In this document: positions 6,912 to 16,399 of the stretch, one piece after another
How positions within the stretch are numbered: position 1 is the first letter of the stretch
Layout: each line of letters starts with the position of its first letter
Source of the DNA: CADCTQ01 sp963844325
GTDB lineage: Bacteria > Bacteroidota > Bacteroidia > Cytophagales > 172606-1
Direction: 5' to 3'
NCBI GenBank assembly: GCA_963844325.1
Contig: CAWJNV010000002.1
Location: forward strand, 992,001 to 1,056,000
DNA length: 64,000 nt
Notes under the pieces: generated by a model
What the model was told of the DNA's origin: nothing
What the model saw: the letters and a program-made list of their open reading frames with translations, nothing else
Database searches by the model: none
Translations under genes and position numbers: made by a program

Positions 6912-9614
6912 CTAAAGGGGAAGAATGCGAATGTGGCGCCAGGCAACCGTGCTGCCCGGGTACGCCTGTAAGCCGATGAATCCGGGCGAAAGCCCCCGCT
7001 GGCCGTCCGTATTGATAAACGAGGTAGTTTGTTGACGCACCCCCGTCTGGGTATTGGTCAGAAAGACGCTGTAGTTGTCGCCTTGCACCGTGATTTCGTA
7101 TTCAAACCAGACGCCGGGCACCAGCGGTGGCCCGGGCGTATAGTTCTGCACGGAGGGTTCATTGGCATTGAGGTGCCAGATGCGGTCCCCCGCCTGGATC
7201 TTATAAATGGCCCCGGTGCGGTTTTTAAACAGGCCGTCCGGCTCAGGTCGGATGCCGTAGAAATCCTTGCCGGTATCGCCCCGGGCATTATCGTCAATTT
7301 GTACTTCAAAGCCGGCCAGGACGGGCTTCCAGGCCGAATTAAGCGGATCAAAACCAGGCTCCTGCGGGATACGGGCGGAAAGGGCGGCGGTCAGGTCGTG
7401 GGTTGGACGAGGGAAACGAACGAAAACGCCACTGTTATGACTGGCCCCGTCAAAGATGCGGAATTGCAGCCGCAGCGTAAAATCACCGAATGTCCCGGTG
7501 GCATAGTACAACAGCCGCAGCGCGCCGTCGCCGTAGCTTACCATCTCGCCGTTCAGGTGGAGCATGCCCCCGCCGGGAGGGCCCGCCAGATGCCACCGGC
7601 TGAAGGTTGCGGTGGTGCCGTCGAACAGGGGAAGAAAGCCGGCTTCCGGCTGCGGGCTGACCACCGGGTCGGGTCCTGGCAGCACGCTGCGGTTGAGCAG
7701 GTCGGTCATCCGGCGCGCCAGGGCTACTCCGGTCAGCATGGGGTTGGGCGAACCCACCGTCGGAAAGAGCGCGGGACTGGCCACGTAGCAATTGGTCGTG
7801 TCGTGGATGCGACCGAAGTCATTGGTTACCGAATCGGCGATGTCATCCCCCATGCGCATCGTCCCGGCATCGTGGTGGGTAGTACCCAGGTCATCCCGGC
7901 GCCCTGTAAAGGCAGCCAGGGCGGCCAGGCGGTCTGCCGGCGTCCCCGCCGCCACGGGAATCACCCGGCTGCCACCCGCCAGAATTTCAAAGGGCTCATC
8001 TCCCGCAAAAATGAGCGCAATCTTATCGGACACGGCGTCCATTTCATCCCAGGTGGTACGGTCATTGTTCGTTTCGGCACTCCCCGCAAAGTGCGCGGGG
8101 TTCGCTTTCGCGTTGCCCAGGTGGACTACCGCTCTCGGGCGCTCAAAGTCGAACTCGGTAGTGGATAAATCAATGAAACTGTCCGGATTGCGGGGACTCA
8201 TGTCGCCGATGCCCCGGACGGTGATGACGACCGTATCGTCGGTGGCCCGCATCATGTTCTCCAGGTGCTCCAGGGTGGGAATTTTCCGGAAAAGCTCGGC
8301 TTCCGAATCCGTGCCGGATTGATTGAGTCCGGAGGCCGTGATCTGGAAATGAAAGGTCCGTCCGCTGGCTGCCCGGCCTTTTACCAGGAGGGCCGAACAC
8401 TGGAGGTTGAGGGGCGGAGTGGCGGGAAGGTTGGCGGCAACGGCGGCCCGCGGCACGCGGATGGTAAGGTTGGAGCGCAGGTGAGCCATCAGGTTGGTGC
8501 CCATCCGTTGGGCCGCCCGGCCGGCCAGGGATTGACCAAACGTGGTAAGCGCCAGGCGGGTGGTTTCGACCGTGCCTAGGGCGATCACGACCGCGCTCTG
8601 CCGGCCATTCCGGGGCGGCGCCAGGCCAAGGTCCACCGGGGCGCCGTTTTGCCAGATCCGCACGCCCGTAACGCGTACCCAGTTGTCGGGTTGGGTTTCC
8701 GTGATGAGTTCCTGCACGTGGCAATTGGGAACGACCATCACCCGTTTGCGGGCATCCCCGACGGGCCCCACGCCATCGGCCTGGGTGCTGGCCAGGCGGG
8801 CCACGCGGATCAGCCCCGGAACGGCACTGAATTTATTGGTCGGAAACAATCCGGGCAGGGTAGTCGTCTGCACCGCAAGCGGGGCTTCCAATTGGAAAAG
8901 CTCGCGCAGTTGCGCCATTGGGGTGGCATCTCCCGGGGGCAAGCCAAGCCAATCCCTCAGCACGGCGGCCGTAACCGGGGGTTCGCCCGGGTCCGGGTAA
9001 CGCAGGGCCGGGTGTTGCAGCAGGTCCGCAAAAGTGAAACCCGTCTCGTTGCCCGGTACGGTCAGCCCGGCGTGCAACTGCCTGCGCAGGGCCGTGTGGA
9101 GAGGCCCGTAGATAAAATCGTTGGTGTCTTTGACCCCGATGTGGCGGCTGGCTTCGGCAAAATACCGGTTGCGCAAAGCATCCCGCGCAGCCGGGGGCCA
9201 GTCCGCCATTTCTGAGTCCAGGAGTTCAGGGGACCACCCACCCCAGGTCAGCGAACGTCCGCCAATCGTGAAGAGCAGGCCCTGGTAACTGAGCGAGGAG
9301 TGATTTACCCAGGGGTTGCGCGGCGTGGGAGCACCCCCCATGAAGGGCAGGTTCTGCACGTGCTCAGGAAGGACAAACGGGCCGGCTTCCAGCACGAGAA
9401 TCCGCCGGCTGTGGGTGGTGTCGTCCACAAAAAGCTGTTCGGCCACCACCGCCCCGAAGGTGCCGCCGCCGATGATGATTACGTCAAATTCGCGTCCCCG
9501 GCCGGCGATTTGCTGTCCGGCGCTGTCGCGTGCTTCCTGCAGGGTGTTGGCCAGGAAGCGTCCCATGTTGTCGAGGGAAAAAGTAGTGAATTCAGCAGTG
9601 ATTGCGGGTGCCAT
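6912..9614 (-). CDS. GMC-family oxidoreductase fused to a 3-keto-disaccharide hydrolase (DUF1080) domain
   Basis: A 900-residue two-domain protein. Residues about 43-670 form a GMC oxidoreductase: an FAD dinucleotide motif FDVIIIGGGTFGAVVAEQL near residue 43, and a C-terminal GMC block with THHDAGTMRMG and VASPALFPTVGSPNPMLTGVALARR. GMC enzymes oxidise alcohols, often sugars. Residues about 690-900 match the jelly-roll 3-keto-disaccharide hydrolase/DUF1080 family (PF06439), with an LFDGTT start, HNSGVFVRFP and FEVQIDD segments. That family acts on 3-keto glycosides. Together they suggest oxidation at C3 of a sugar followed by glycosidic cleavage within one polypeptide; this is an inference. 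The start is set at the ATG at 9614 because the frame upstream (to 9764) is not family-like. No clear signal peptide is visible. Confidence 0.82.
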   Translation of the reverse strand: MAPAITAEFTTFSLDNMGRFLANTLQEARDSAGQQIAGRGREFDVIIIGGGTFGAVVAEQLFVDDTTHSRRILVLEAGPFVLPEHVQNLPFMGGAPTPRNPWVNHSSLSYQGLLFTIGGRSLTWGGWSPELLDSEMADWPPAARDALRNRYFAEASRHIGVKDTNDFIYGPLHTALRRQLHAGLTVPGNETGFTFADLLQHPALRYPDPGEPPVTAAVLRDWLGLPPGDATPMAQLRELFQLEAPLAVQTTTLPGLFPTNKFSAVPGLIRVARLASTQADGVGPVGDARKRVMVVPNCHVQELITETQPDNWVRVTGVRIWQNGAPVDLGLAPPRNGRQSAVVIALGTVETTRLALTTFGQSLAGRAAQRMGTNLMAHLRSNLTIRVPRAAVAANLPATPPLNLQCSALLVKGRAASGRTFHFQITASGLNQSGTDSEAELFRKIPTLEHLENMMRATDDTVVITVRGIGDMSPRNPDSFIDLSTTEFDFERPRAVVHLGNAKANPAHFAGSAETNNDRTTWDEMDAVSDKIALIFAGDEPFEILAGGSRVIPVAAGTPADRLAALAAFTGRRDDLGTTHHDAGTMRMGDDIADSVTNDFGRIHDTTNCYVASPALFPTVGSPNPMLTGVALARRMTDLLNRSVLPGPDPVVSPQPEAGFLPLFDGTTATFSRWHLAGPPGGGMLHLNGEMVSYGDGALRLLYYATGTFGDFTLRLQFRIFDGASHNSGVFVRFPRPTHDLTAALSARIPQEPGFDPLNSAWKPVLAGFEVQIDDNARGDTGKDFYGIRPEPDGLFKNRTGAIYKIQAGDRIWHLNANEPSVQNYTPGPPLVPGVWFEYEITVQGDNYSVFLTNTQTGVRQQTTSFINTDGQRGLSPGFIGLQAYPGSTVAWRHIRILPL

Positions 9615-9942
9615 ACAGTGATAAGTCTTAAAAAAATGGGCAGGCGGATAGCAGGCAGAAAAAAACCAGCGGGCGGAAAAAGACTGGCAAGGGTATTTGA
9701 CCCGATGGGCAACCAGCAAAAAATCAGGCTGGTGATAAGCAAAAGGAGAAGGCAGCAAAAGCACCTGGCTGCTTCAGTTAAAAATAAGTTATGCTATTTA
9801 TGCAAATGGCTCATCCCGTTCAATACCTATTTTTAGGTATTTTTTGCCGCTGCCGGATGGGGAAACTACGCGTGAGGATGCGAATGCTTTTACGTATTTT
9901 CACCCGTAAAACCGTTTAGGCCGGTTTCCCAACAATAAGGCA
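9615..9942. other. Divergent intergenic region between the GMC fusion and the Crp gene
   Basis: This 328-base AT-richer stretch must hold the promoters of both divergent genes. The only strong feature seen is the palindrome at 9822-9841. No small gene with convincing coding character was found; the open frame reaching 9764 is an upstream extension of the oxidoreductase frame. Confidence 0.5.
9822..9841. promoter_or_regulatory. NarL-like 7-2-7 palindrome, copy 1
   Basis: The sequence reads AATACCTA, four bases, then TAGGTATT, a perfect 8-base-arm palindrome. The core TACCTAT-TT-TTAGGTA has the 7-2-7 layout typical of NarL/FixJ-type response-regulator sites. The same arms recur at 38561-38580. 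It lies 101 bases before the Crp start and 208 bases before the GMC start. A regulator binding site is inferred. Confidence 0.5.
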
Positions 9943-10515
9943 ATGGCAGACCTTCTCAGGCAACACATCGAAAAGATCACGCCCCTCACGGAAGCGGAGT
10001 TCGCGTTTGTCTCGTCGCACTTCACCCGCCGCAAACTCCGCAAGCACCAGTTCGTGGTCCAGGCAGGAGCGCATGTGCCCAACGATTTCTTCGTGCTGCA
10101 CGGGTGCCTCAAAGCCTATCATACCAACGGGGAGGGCAAAGAACACATCTTGCAGTTTGCCCTGCCCGAATGGTGGATCTGTGATTACCAGGCGTACTTC
10201 AAAGAGGCCCCGGCAACCCTCAGCGTGGATTGCATCGAAGACTGCGAGTTGCTTTGCTTGTCGCTGTCCAACCGGGAGAAGCTGTGCCGGGAGATGCACC
10301 AGATGGAGCATTTCTTCCGGATGAAACTGAGCGCCGGGTACGTAGCCCTCCAGCAAAGAGTCTTGTCCCTGCTCAACAGCAGCCCCAGAGAACGCTACGA
10401 GCAACTGCTGGAGCAGCATCCCGCGCTTTTTCAGAAGGTTCCCAAAACCCTGATTGCCGCTTACCTGGGCGTATCCCGCGAAACCCTGAGCCGTTTGTAC
10501 ACCCCGGCCAGGTAG
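9943..10515 (+). CDS. Crp/Fnr-family transcriptional regulator
   Basis: A 190-residue cyclic-nucleotide-fold regulator. Residues about 25-115 are the sensory beta-roll (QFVVQAGAHVPNDFFVLHGCLKAYH, read as separate strands). A long dimerisation helix follows around 115-145, then a short C-terminal helix-turn-helix with the recognition segment TLIAAYLGVSRETLSRL. The form without a canonical cAMP pocket is common in Bacteroidota, where these proteins often sense unknown ligands. The gene is divergent from the GMC fusion and 109 bases upstream of the DJ-1 gene, so either may be a target; this is context only. Length is at the short end of the family but complete. Confidence 0.9.
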   Translation: MADLLRQHIEKITPLTEAEFAFVSSHFTRRKLRKHQFVVQAGAHVPNDFFVLHGCLKAYHTNGEGKEHILQFALPEWWICDYQAYFKEAPATLSVDCIEDCELLCLSLSNREKLCREMHQMEHFFRMKLSAGYVALQQRVLSLLNSSPRERYEQLLEQHPALFQKVPKTLIAAYLGVSRETLSRLYTPAR

Positions 10516-10624
10516 CCCGTCCCCCGGACCTGTGACGCAACGCACACCAAACTTGTGATCTGCCTCCTGTGGGAAAGGCCATCCGTTGACGACTTTTGCA
10601 AAGTAGTTTTCAAACACCCGAAAC

Positions 10625-11443
10625 ATGCAAAAAGTACGCAAGATGCTTTCCGCGGGAATGATGGTCCTGGCCCTCTGCGCCATTCTGTTCCCAGGCAACC
10701 AAGCAAGGGCACAGTCAAACGTTTCACCCATTCAACCAACAAAGAAGATGAAGAAGATTCTCTTCGTGGTCACGAGCCACGACAAAAAGGGCAGCACCGG
10801 CGCCCCCACCGGCTATTACCTGGGCGAAGTTTCCCACGCCTGGGAAGTGCTCAAAAATGCCGGCTACGAAATGGACTTTGTCAGTCCCAAAGGGGGCAAA
10901 GCCCCCGTAGACGGCTTGAACCTCGACGATGCCGTCAACAAGGCATTCTGGGAGGACCAGGTGTACCGCCGCAAGATCGAAAACACGATGAAGCCCTCGG
11001 AGGTAGATCCGGCCCAATACGCGGCCATCTACTACGCGGGCGGCCACGGCACCATGTGGGACTTTCCCGAAGACGAGGCCCTTGCCGCCATTGCCGTCCG
11101 GATCTACGAGAACAACGGGGTGATCGGCGCCGTTTGCCACGGACCGGCCGGCCTGGTAAACGTGAAGCTGAGCAATGGCAAATACCTGGTAGCGGGCAAA
11201 AAAGTGAATGCTTTTACCAATGAAGAGGAAACGGCCGTAAAACTGGAAAACGTAGTCCCGTTCCTGCTCGAAAGCAAACTGATCGAGCGGGGGGCCCGGT
11301 TCGAAAAATCCGGCTTGTGGCAACCCCACGTTGTCGTGGATGAACGCCTGGTGACCGGTCAGAACCCTGCTTCGGCAAAACGGGTGGGGGAAGGCGTAGT
11401 GGCTGAGCTTGCGAAACTAAACCAGCCGGCTGCTGCTTACTGA
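10625..11443 (+). CDS. Exported DJ-1/PfpI-superfamily protein (Hsp31-like)
   Basis: A 272-residue protein with an N-terminal signal peptide (about residues 1-30, ending ...GNQARAQ) followed by a DJ-1/PfpI class I glutamine-amidotransferase-like domain (PF01965). The nucleophile elbow is GAVCHGPAG with Cys171. The AGGHGTMWDFPED segment and an early acidic residue in the FVVTSHDKKG region match Hsp31/glyoxalase-like members. Family roles include glyoxal detoxification, deglycase-like activity and protein repair, and the exact role cannot be chosen. The presence of a leader puts it in the periplasm, which is less usual. An internal ATG at 10748 would give a cytosolic form, but the leader is well formed. 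A rho-independent terminator follows at 11555. Confidence 0.87.
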   Translation: MQKVRKMLSAGMMVLALCAILFPGNQARAQSNVSPIQPTKKMKKILFVVTSHDKKGSTGAPTGYYLGEVSHAWEVLKNAGYEMDFVSPKGGKAPVDGLNLDDAVNKAFWEDQVYRRKIENTMKPSEVDPAQYAAIYYAGGHGTMWDFPEDEALAAIAVRIYENNGVIGAVCHGPAGLVNVKLSNGKYLVAGKKVNAFTNEEETAVKLENVVPFLLESKLIERGARFEKSGLWQPHVVVDERLVTGQNPASAKRVGEGVVAELAKLNQPAAAY

Positions 11444-11941
11444 AGGAATGGTAAGGAGTTGTTGGTTATTGGTTGTTCGTTGTTCGAACGTTAGCGTCTT
11501 CCTGATCACGCTGTTACCGATAATCATACCTTACCCTGATTTCGTGGGATACTTAAAAACCGGCAGGCTTTTCCAGCACTGCCGGTTTTTATTTTTAATC
11601 AACCATAAGGTTCATTCGCGGGCGATGGGTACGCAGCACTACGTTCGGTACGTTCAGCTCGTGCCTCCGTACCCTTGCGGGAAGGTTGATGCGATGGCCG
11701 AAGGGGGTAGGGGGATGACGGCTGCGCCCCGGGTTTGGGGGCTGTTTGCGGAAAATACGTTTCTCAAAACCAGTAAAAAGGCGTACGGCGCTTTTTATAC
11801 GTAAAAACCCGCGGGATCGCCTGATTGTACGCCCGTAATCCTGCAATAACGGTAGCTTAGCGGCCAACTTTTTGCGCAACCCGGGCGGGGCCGGTTGTCA
11901 CTGTCAGCGGGTAAAGCCTCGTTTCATGCAACCTGTTGCGG
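11444..11941. other. Long intergenic region with terminator
   Basis: About 500 bases with no credible gene. It begins with a G/T-rich stretch (TTGGTTGTTCGTT near 11470) whose complement recurs near 53780, a low-complexity repeat between genes. A strong terminator hairpin occupies 11555-11590. Open frames here on both strands have no family-like features. Confidence 0.5.
11555..11597 (+). terminator. Rho-independent terminator downstream of the DJ-1 gene
   Basis: The stem AAAAACCGGCAG (11555-11566) pairs with CTGCCGGTTTTT (11579-11590) around a 12-base loop and runs into TATTTTTA. The A-run on the 5' side makes it able to work on both strands. Confidence 0.8.
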
Positions 11942-14900
11942 ATGGACCTAACGGATACGACAAGCACGAAAGATGACTCCCTGCCTCCGTCGCCCTTTGC
12001 CGGCGGGGGCCGGATGGGCGAGTTGATGCGCACCTACGACTGGGAGCGGCACCCGCTGGGAAATCCCCGGCAATGGCCCCCGAGCCTGCTGACGGGGGTG
12101 CGCATGATGCTGCACTCGGGTTATCCCATGTTTATCTGGTGGTCGGCGGAGTTGTACATGTTCCACAACGATGCGTTTGCCCCTGCTTTCGTGGGCCGGC
12201 ACGGGGAGGTACTGGGCGCCAAAGCCAGCCAGGTGTGGGCCGACGTGTGGGAACAGTTGGGCGGCATCGTCGAAGACATTCTGGCAAAGGGCACCACTTT
12301 CTACGCCGAAGACATGCTGGTCGTTCCCGAGCGGAAAGGGTTCAGGGAGGAAACCTACTGGACCTTTTCCTACAGCCCCATGCCCGACGACAACGGCCGG
12401 GTCAACGGCATCTTCTGCGCCTGTAGTGACGTAACCGAAAAGGTGCTTTCGCAGCGGCGGCTGCACACGTTGCAGCAATTGTCCGAAGAACTCTCCTCCT
12501 GCCAGACCACCGAACAGGTGCTGACCCGCGCCGTGCAGGTACTCGCGCAGGGGCCCGCCGACATTCCTTTCGCCGCGTTCTACCTGCCCGACCCTGCCGG
12601 CAATGCCGTGCAGTTAAAGGAACAGACCGGCCCCGCGCAAAAGCTGCCCGCCCGCCTGGAGTTGCCGGTTTCGGCAGAGGAAGCCCACCGGGTGCTGGCG
12701 CAGGAGCGGAGCCCCCGGGCCAGCCACCTGATCAGTTCCCTGCAAGCGCAGCTACCCGTACCGGACCCCGCCCGTGCTACGCAAGACCAGGCCGCCGGTG
12801 CGGCTGCCGCCCCTTCGCCCCGGGCCGTTGTGCTGCCGCTCCCCGGCCGGCACCAGTTGCAGGGCTTTCTCATTGCCGGCGTGAGCCCGATGCTGGCGTA
12901 CGACCCGGCTTACGGTCATTTCCACCACCTGCTGGCCCGGCAGTTGACCGGGGCGCTGGAAGAGGTTGCCGCCCGGCAGCGGGAACTGCAACAGGCCCAG
13001 GCGCTGCAAACCGGGTTGCAGGCCGAGCGGAACCGGCTGTATGCCCTTTTTGAACAGGCGCCCGTAGCCATTACCATCATGCAGGGACCGCAATACGTGA
13101 TTGAACTGGCCAACCCGGCGATTCTCCAATTGTGGGGACGCACCCGGGAGCAGGTCCTGGGCAAACCCTTGTTTGAAGCCCTGCCCGAAATCCGGCAACA
13201 AGGCCTGGAGGACCTGCTGGCGGGCGTACGCACGAGTGGCAGGCCCTACGTGGGCCAGGAACTGCCCGTGGCAGTGGACCGGCAGGGAAGGAGGGAAAAG
13301 GGGTACTACAATTTCGTCTACCACCCGCTCCGGGACGCCGCCGGGGCCATTGCCGGCATTGCGGTAGTAGCCACCGAGGTGACCCCCCTGGTAGCGGCCC
13401 GGCAACGCGAAGAAGAAAACGCCCGCCAGCTGCAAGCCCTCAACGAAGAACTCACCGCGGCCAACGAGGAAATCACTGCCGGCTACGAAGAGTTGCAGGC
13501 CAGCAACGAGGAACTCCTGGGCTCAAGGGTTGCGTTGGAAAAGCTCAATGCCGAACTCGAAATGCGGGTAGCCCTCCGCACCGGGCAACTGCAACTGGCC
13601 CGGCAGCAAGCCGAAAAGCAGCGGGGCCACATCTACCAGCTCTTCATGCAGGCGCCGGCCGGCATTGCCCTGTTGGAGGGACCTGACCTGGTCTACCAGA
13701 TGGCCAACCAGGCCTACTACCAGATGCTGGGCCGGGACGCCCGGATACTGGGCAAACCCGGGCGGGAAGCCTTTCCGGAAGGCGTGGCGCAGGGGATCTG
13801 GGACTTACTCGACCGGGTGTACGCTGCCGGGGAGCCCTACGTGGGCACGGCGTTCGAGGCCATGATCGACATGGACGGCAGCGGCACGCTCACCCAGCAG
13901 TACTACGACTTTGTCTTCCAACCCGTGCGGGAGGGAGACCAGCAAGTAACGGGCATCCTGATCACGGCCCTCAACGTGACCCACCAGGTAGTAGCCCGGC
14001 GGGAAGTGGAAAAGCAGGCCCGGCAGCTCCGGCTCATCACCGACGCCCTGCCCGTGCTGATCGGGTACCTGGACAAGGAAGAAAAATACCGCTTTGCCAA
14101 CCAGGCGTACCAGGCCTGGTTTGGTCAGCGCCCTGAGGACCTGCTGGGAAGGCCCGTGCGGGAAGTGGTGGGGGAAAAAGCGTACGCCGGGGTAAAAGGG
14201 TACATTGCCCGGGCCCTGGCCGGGGAGCGGCTGGACTTTGAGGCGAAGATGCTTTACCGGGAGGATTTTGTAAAGTACATCCGGACCAGTTACGTGCCCG
14301 ATGTCCGGGAAGGAGAAGTAGCCGGGTTTTACACCCTGGTCCAGGACATCACCGAGTCGGTCCTGGCCCGCCGGCAAGTGGAGCAGAGCAAGCAGGCGTT
14401 GCAGGCCCTCAACGCGGAACTGGCCGCCGCCAACCGCGAGTTGAGTGTCTCCAACGGGGAACTGGCCCGCATCAACGAGGACCTGGACCGGACCAACAAA
14501 GACCTGGATAACTTCGTCTATACCGCCTCCCACGACCTGAAAGCGCCGATCCTCAACGTGGAAGGCCTGCTGCGGGCCCTGGAAAAGCAAATGGATGCAC
14601 AAACCCTGCGCAAGGAAAGCGTGGAGCAGATCTACCGGCTCCTCTACACGTCGGTCAACCGCTTCAAGGCGACCATCGGCGACCTGACGGAAGTAGCCCG
14701 CATCAGCAAGGAAAGCACGGAAGACGTAGTGAAGGTTCCCCTGGCGGGGATGCTGGAGGAAGTGCTCCAGGACCTGGCGCCGCAACTGGGGGAAGCGGGA
14801 ACCCGGGTGGACATTGCACTCAATTGCCCGGAGGTCCATTTCTCCCGGAAGAACTTAAAAAGCGTGCTCTACAACCTGGTAAGCAATGCCGTCAAGTACC

Positions 14901-15169
14901 GTTCCCCGGACCGCGGATCGGTGGTTAGAATCACCTGCCATGCGCAGGAAAACTACTGCGTGCTGGTGGTGGAAGACAACGGCCTGGGCATGGACATGCG
15001 CCAGCGGGACAAGATATTTGCCCTCTTCAAACGGCTGCACAACCACGTGGAAGGCACCGGCATCGGGCTCTACATCGTCAAGAAGATCCTTGAGAATGCC
15101 GGCGGCAAGATCGAAGTGGAAAGCCAGGTAGGCGTAGGGTCTGCCTTTAAAGCGTATTTTAAGCGCTGA
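11942..15169 (+). CDS. Multi-PAS sensor histidine kinase (soluble)
   Basis: A cytoplasmic sensor kinase of 1075 residues with no membrane segment. Order of parts: an N-terminal PAS-like domain (about 20-165), a GAF-like region (175-340), PAS (about 355-490), a coiled coil rich in LNEELTAANEE repeats (490-555), PAS (about 565-690), PAS (about 695-815), a second coiled coil (815-855), HisKA with the phosphorylated H864 in TASHDLKAP, and a HATPase with N box NLVSNAVKYRS and G boxes VEDNGLGMD and GTGIGLYIVKK. It has no receiver domain. The convergent single-domain response regulator at 15250 is the obvious partner. A TTG at 11936 would add two residues; the ATG at 11942 is preferred. The signal sensed is unknown. 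Confidence 0.93.
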   Translation: MDLTDTTSTKDDSLPPSPFAGGGRMGELMRTYDWERHPLGNPRQWPPSLLTGVRMMLHSGYPMFIWWSAELYMFHNDAFAPAFVGRHGEVLGAKASQVWADVWEQLGGIVEDILAKGTTFYAEDMLVVPERKGFREETYWTFSYSPMPDDNGRVNGIFCACSDVTEKVLSQRRLHTLQQLSEELSSCQTTEQVLTRAVQVLAQGPADIPFAAFYLPDPAGNAVQLKEQTGPAQKLPARLELPVSAEEAHRVLAQERSPRASHLISSLQAQLPVPDPARATQDQAAGAAAAPSPRAVVLPLPGRHQLQGFLIAGVSPMLAYDPAYGHFHHLLARQLTGALEEVAARQRELQQAQALQTGLQAERNRLYALFEQAPVAITIMQGPQYVIELANPAILQLWGRTREQVLGKPLFEALPEIRQQGLEDLLAGVRTSGRPYVGQELPVAVDRQGRREKGYYNFVYHPLRDAAGAIAGIAVVATEVTPLVAARQREEENARQLQALNEELTAANEEITAGYEELQASNEELLGSRVALEKLNAELEMRVALRTGQLQLARQQAEKQRGHIYQLFMQAPAGIALLEGPDLVYQMANQAYYQMLGRDARILGKPGREAFPEGVAQGIWDLLDRVYAAGEPYVGTAFEAMIDMDGSGTLTQQYYDFVFQPVREGDQQVTGILITALNVTHQVVARREVEKQARQLRLITDALPVLIGYLDKEEKYRFANQAYQAWFGQRPEDLLGRPVREVVGEKAYAGVKGYIARALAGERLDFEAKMLYREDFVKYIRTSYVPDVREGEVAGFYTLVQDITESVLARRQVEQSKQALQALNAELAAANRELSVSNGELARINEDLDRTNKDLDNFVYTASHDLKAPILNVEGLLRALEKQMDAQTLRKESVEQIYRLLYTSVNRFKATIGDLTEVARISKESTEDVVKVPLAGMLEEVLQDLAPQLGEAGTRVDIALNCPEVHFSRKNLKSVLYNLVSNAVKYRSPDRGSVVRITCHAQENYCVLVVEDNGLGMDMRQRDKIFALFKRLHNHVEGTGIGLYIVKKILENAGGKIEVESQVGVGSAFKAYFKR

Positions 15170-15249
15170 AGCCGCGTTGCGTTTGCAATAGACCCGAAAG
15201 CGCCTGAGTGGCCTGACGGGCAAGGGTGGCAAAGAACGGCGCCGGGAGG

Positions 15250-15669
15250 TTATCTGGCCGCGACTTTCCTGATGATGAAGTCTACCTTCTCCTCGGTCAG
15301 GGGCTTTTGGATGAAGTCAACCACCTGGTAGTTGCCGATGAGGTGCTGGTCTTTGAGCAGGCTGGAACTGCTCAGGACGACCACCTTGGTGAAGATCTTG
15401 TCGGCCTGTTCGATTTTGGTAAGCTCGGCCAGAAACTCCGGCCCTGACATGACGGGCATGTTGATGTCGAGCAGAATCAAATCGGGGCAGCCTTCCCGGG
15501 AGGCGTTGTCGTTGGTGCAATTGTGCTTCACGTATTCGAGGGCCGTCAAACCGTTGTCTTTCTCTACCACCTGGTCGGCAACGCCTAAGTCCTCCAGCAC
15601 GATCCGGTTCAAAAAATTGGTGGTCGGGTCATCGTCCACCAGCAGCACTTTACGGAAAGGAGTTGACAT
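15250..15669 (-). CDS. Single-domain response regulator (CheY-like)
   Basis: A 139-residue stand-alone receiver domain with no output domain. It shows the acidic cluster VDDDP (D12-D14), the phospho-acceptor D68 in LILLDINMP, the switch Ser/Thr region VVLSSSS and the conserved Lys in FIQKPLTEEKV. It belongs to the Bacteroidota group of longer single receivers with an insertion before the phospho-site. It is convergent with the multi-PAS kinase, only 80 bases apart, and probably receives its phosphate to pass on through protein-protein contact. There is no sign of a DNA-binding role. Confidence 0.92.
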   Translation of the reverse strand: MSTPFRKVLLVDDDPTTNFLNRIVLEDLGVADQVVEKDNGLTALEYVKHNCTNDNASREGCPDLILLDINMPVMSGPEFLAELTKIEQADKIFTKVVVLSSSSLLKDQHLIGNYQVVDFIQKPLTEEKVDFIIRKVAAR

Positions 15670-15781
15670 TGCGTGGGTCGGTTGGCTGGGTTGTGGTAAC
15701 GCACAACCGCCAAAAAAGTTAGCCCCGCGGATTTGGCGGATGCAATCAGGCGAAGCGTAAAAAGCTGCCCCTGAATCGCTG

Positions 15782-16030
15782 CTACCGGCCCATTTCGATT
15801 TTGACCTGGGTGGCGATGTTGAAGTCTTCCGGGAGTACGCGGGCTTTCTTCAGCAGGCTGGTTTCCATCACCAGTTGTTCGAGTGCGCTTTTGAAGTCCG
15901 ACGCGAGAAACTCGAATACCGCGCTCCCTTTGACTTTGACCAAATACCGGCCATCCGCCTGGAGGGCAAACTGAGCATTGATGAAGGAAGCGGCAGAAGA
16001 CATCACGGCAGTACGGAAAGGGGTGGTCAT
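15782..16030 (-). CDS. Small conserved-looking hypothetical protein (82 aa)
   Basis: I do not recognise this family. The protein has mixed alpha/beta composition, no signal peptide, no membrane segment and no cysteines. Residues 20-45 look like two beta strands (FALQADGRYLVKVKG) followed by helices. It is co-directional with the response regulator gene upstream of it in transcription order and shares normal base composition. The codon pattern is coding-like and the ATG is well placed, but the call rests on the open frame and context alone. Confidence 0.5.
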   Translation of the reverse strand: MTTPFRTAVMSSAASFINAQFALQADGRYLVKVKGSAVFEFLASDFKSALEQLVMETSLLKKARVLPEDFNIATQVKIEMGR

Positions 16031-16399
16031 GTAAGCGTCAATATACGTAAAATTTAAACCCGATACGAGGTCAATTGTTCAGCCGTTCACTGGATCAGGC
16101 GGAATCAACGGCCGCTGATTTTGCTTATTTAAGGCGCATCGCTGTTGCACCGTGACAAAGATGCGTGCGTTTGCCCGGGGCATAACGCGGTGCTTATCAC
16201 ATCACTTGCTGTTTTGCTCACCTAAGTTCCTTATATTCACCCTGCCTCCCTGATCGACCGCGAAGTTCCGGATCACCCCCGCGCAAGCCCACCCTCGGAG
16301 GCACCGCATGGATCACGCCTGATCCATCGGGCACCATTTGGGGAAATGAAACATTCCCCTCAACCGCAGTACTGAATTTAAGTTTGTCTAAACACCACT
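16031..16399. other. Divergent intergenic region upstream of the HTCS regulator
   Basis: About 370 bases separate the small hypothetical gene and the hybrid regulator. I see no repeat, palindrome, RNA gene or copy of the 38-bp element that occurs in front of the regulator's predicted targets. Confidence 0.4.

Noticed and set aside
11448..11879. Small frames on both strands after the DJ-1 gene
   Set aside because: They run through the terminator hairpin and a low-complexity G/T stretch; neither has coding character.
15782..16030. A shared M(S/T)TPFR start between the 82-aa protein and the response regulator
   Set aside because: Only six residues agree and the rest is unrelated; coincidence or a short duplicated start region, not enough to report.
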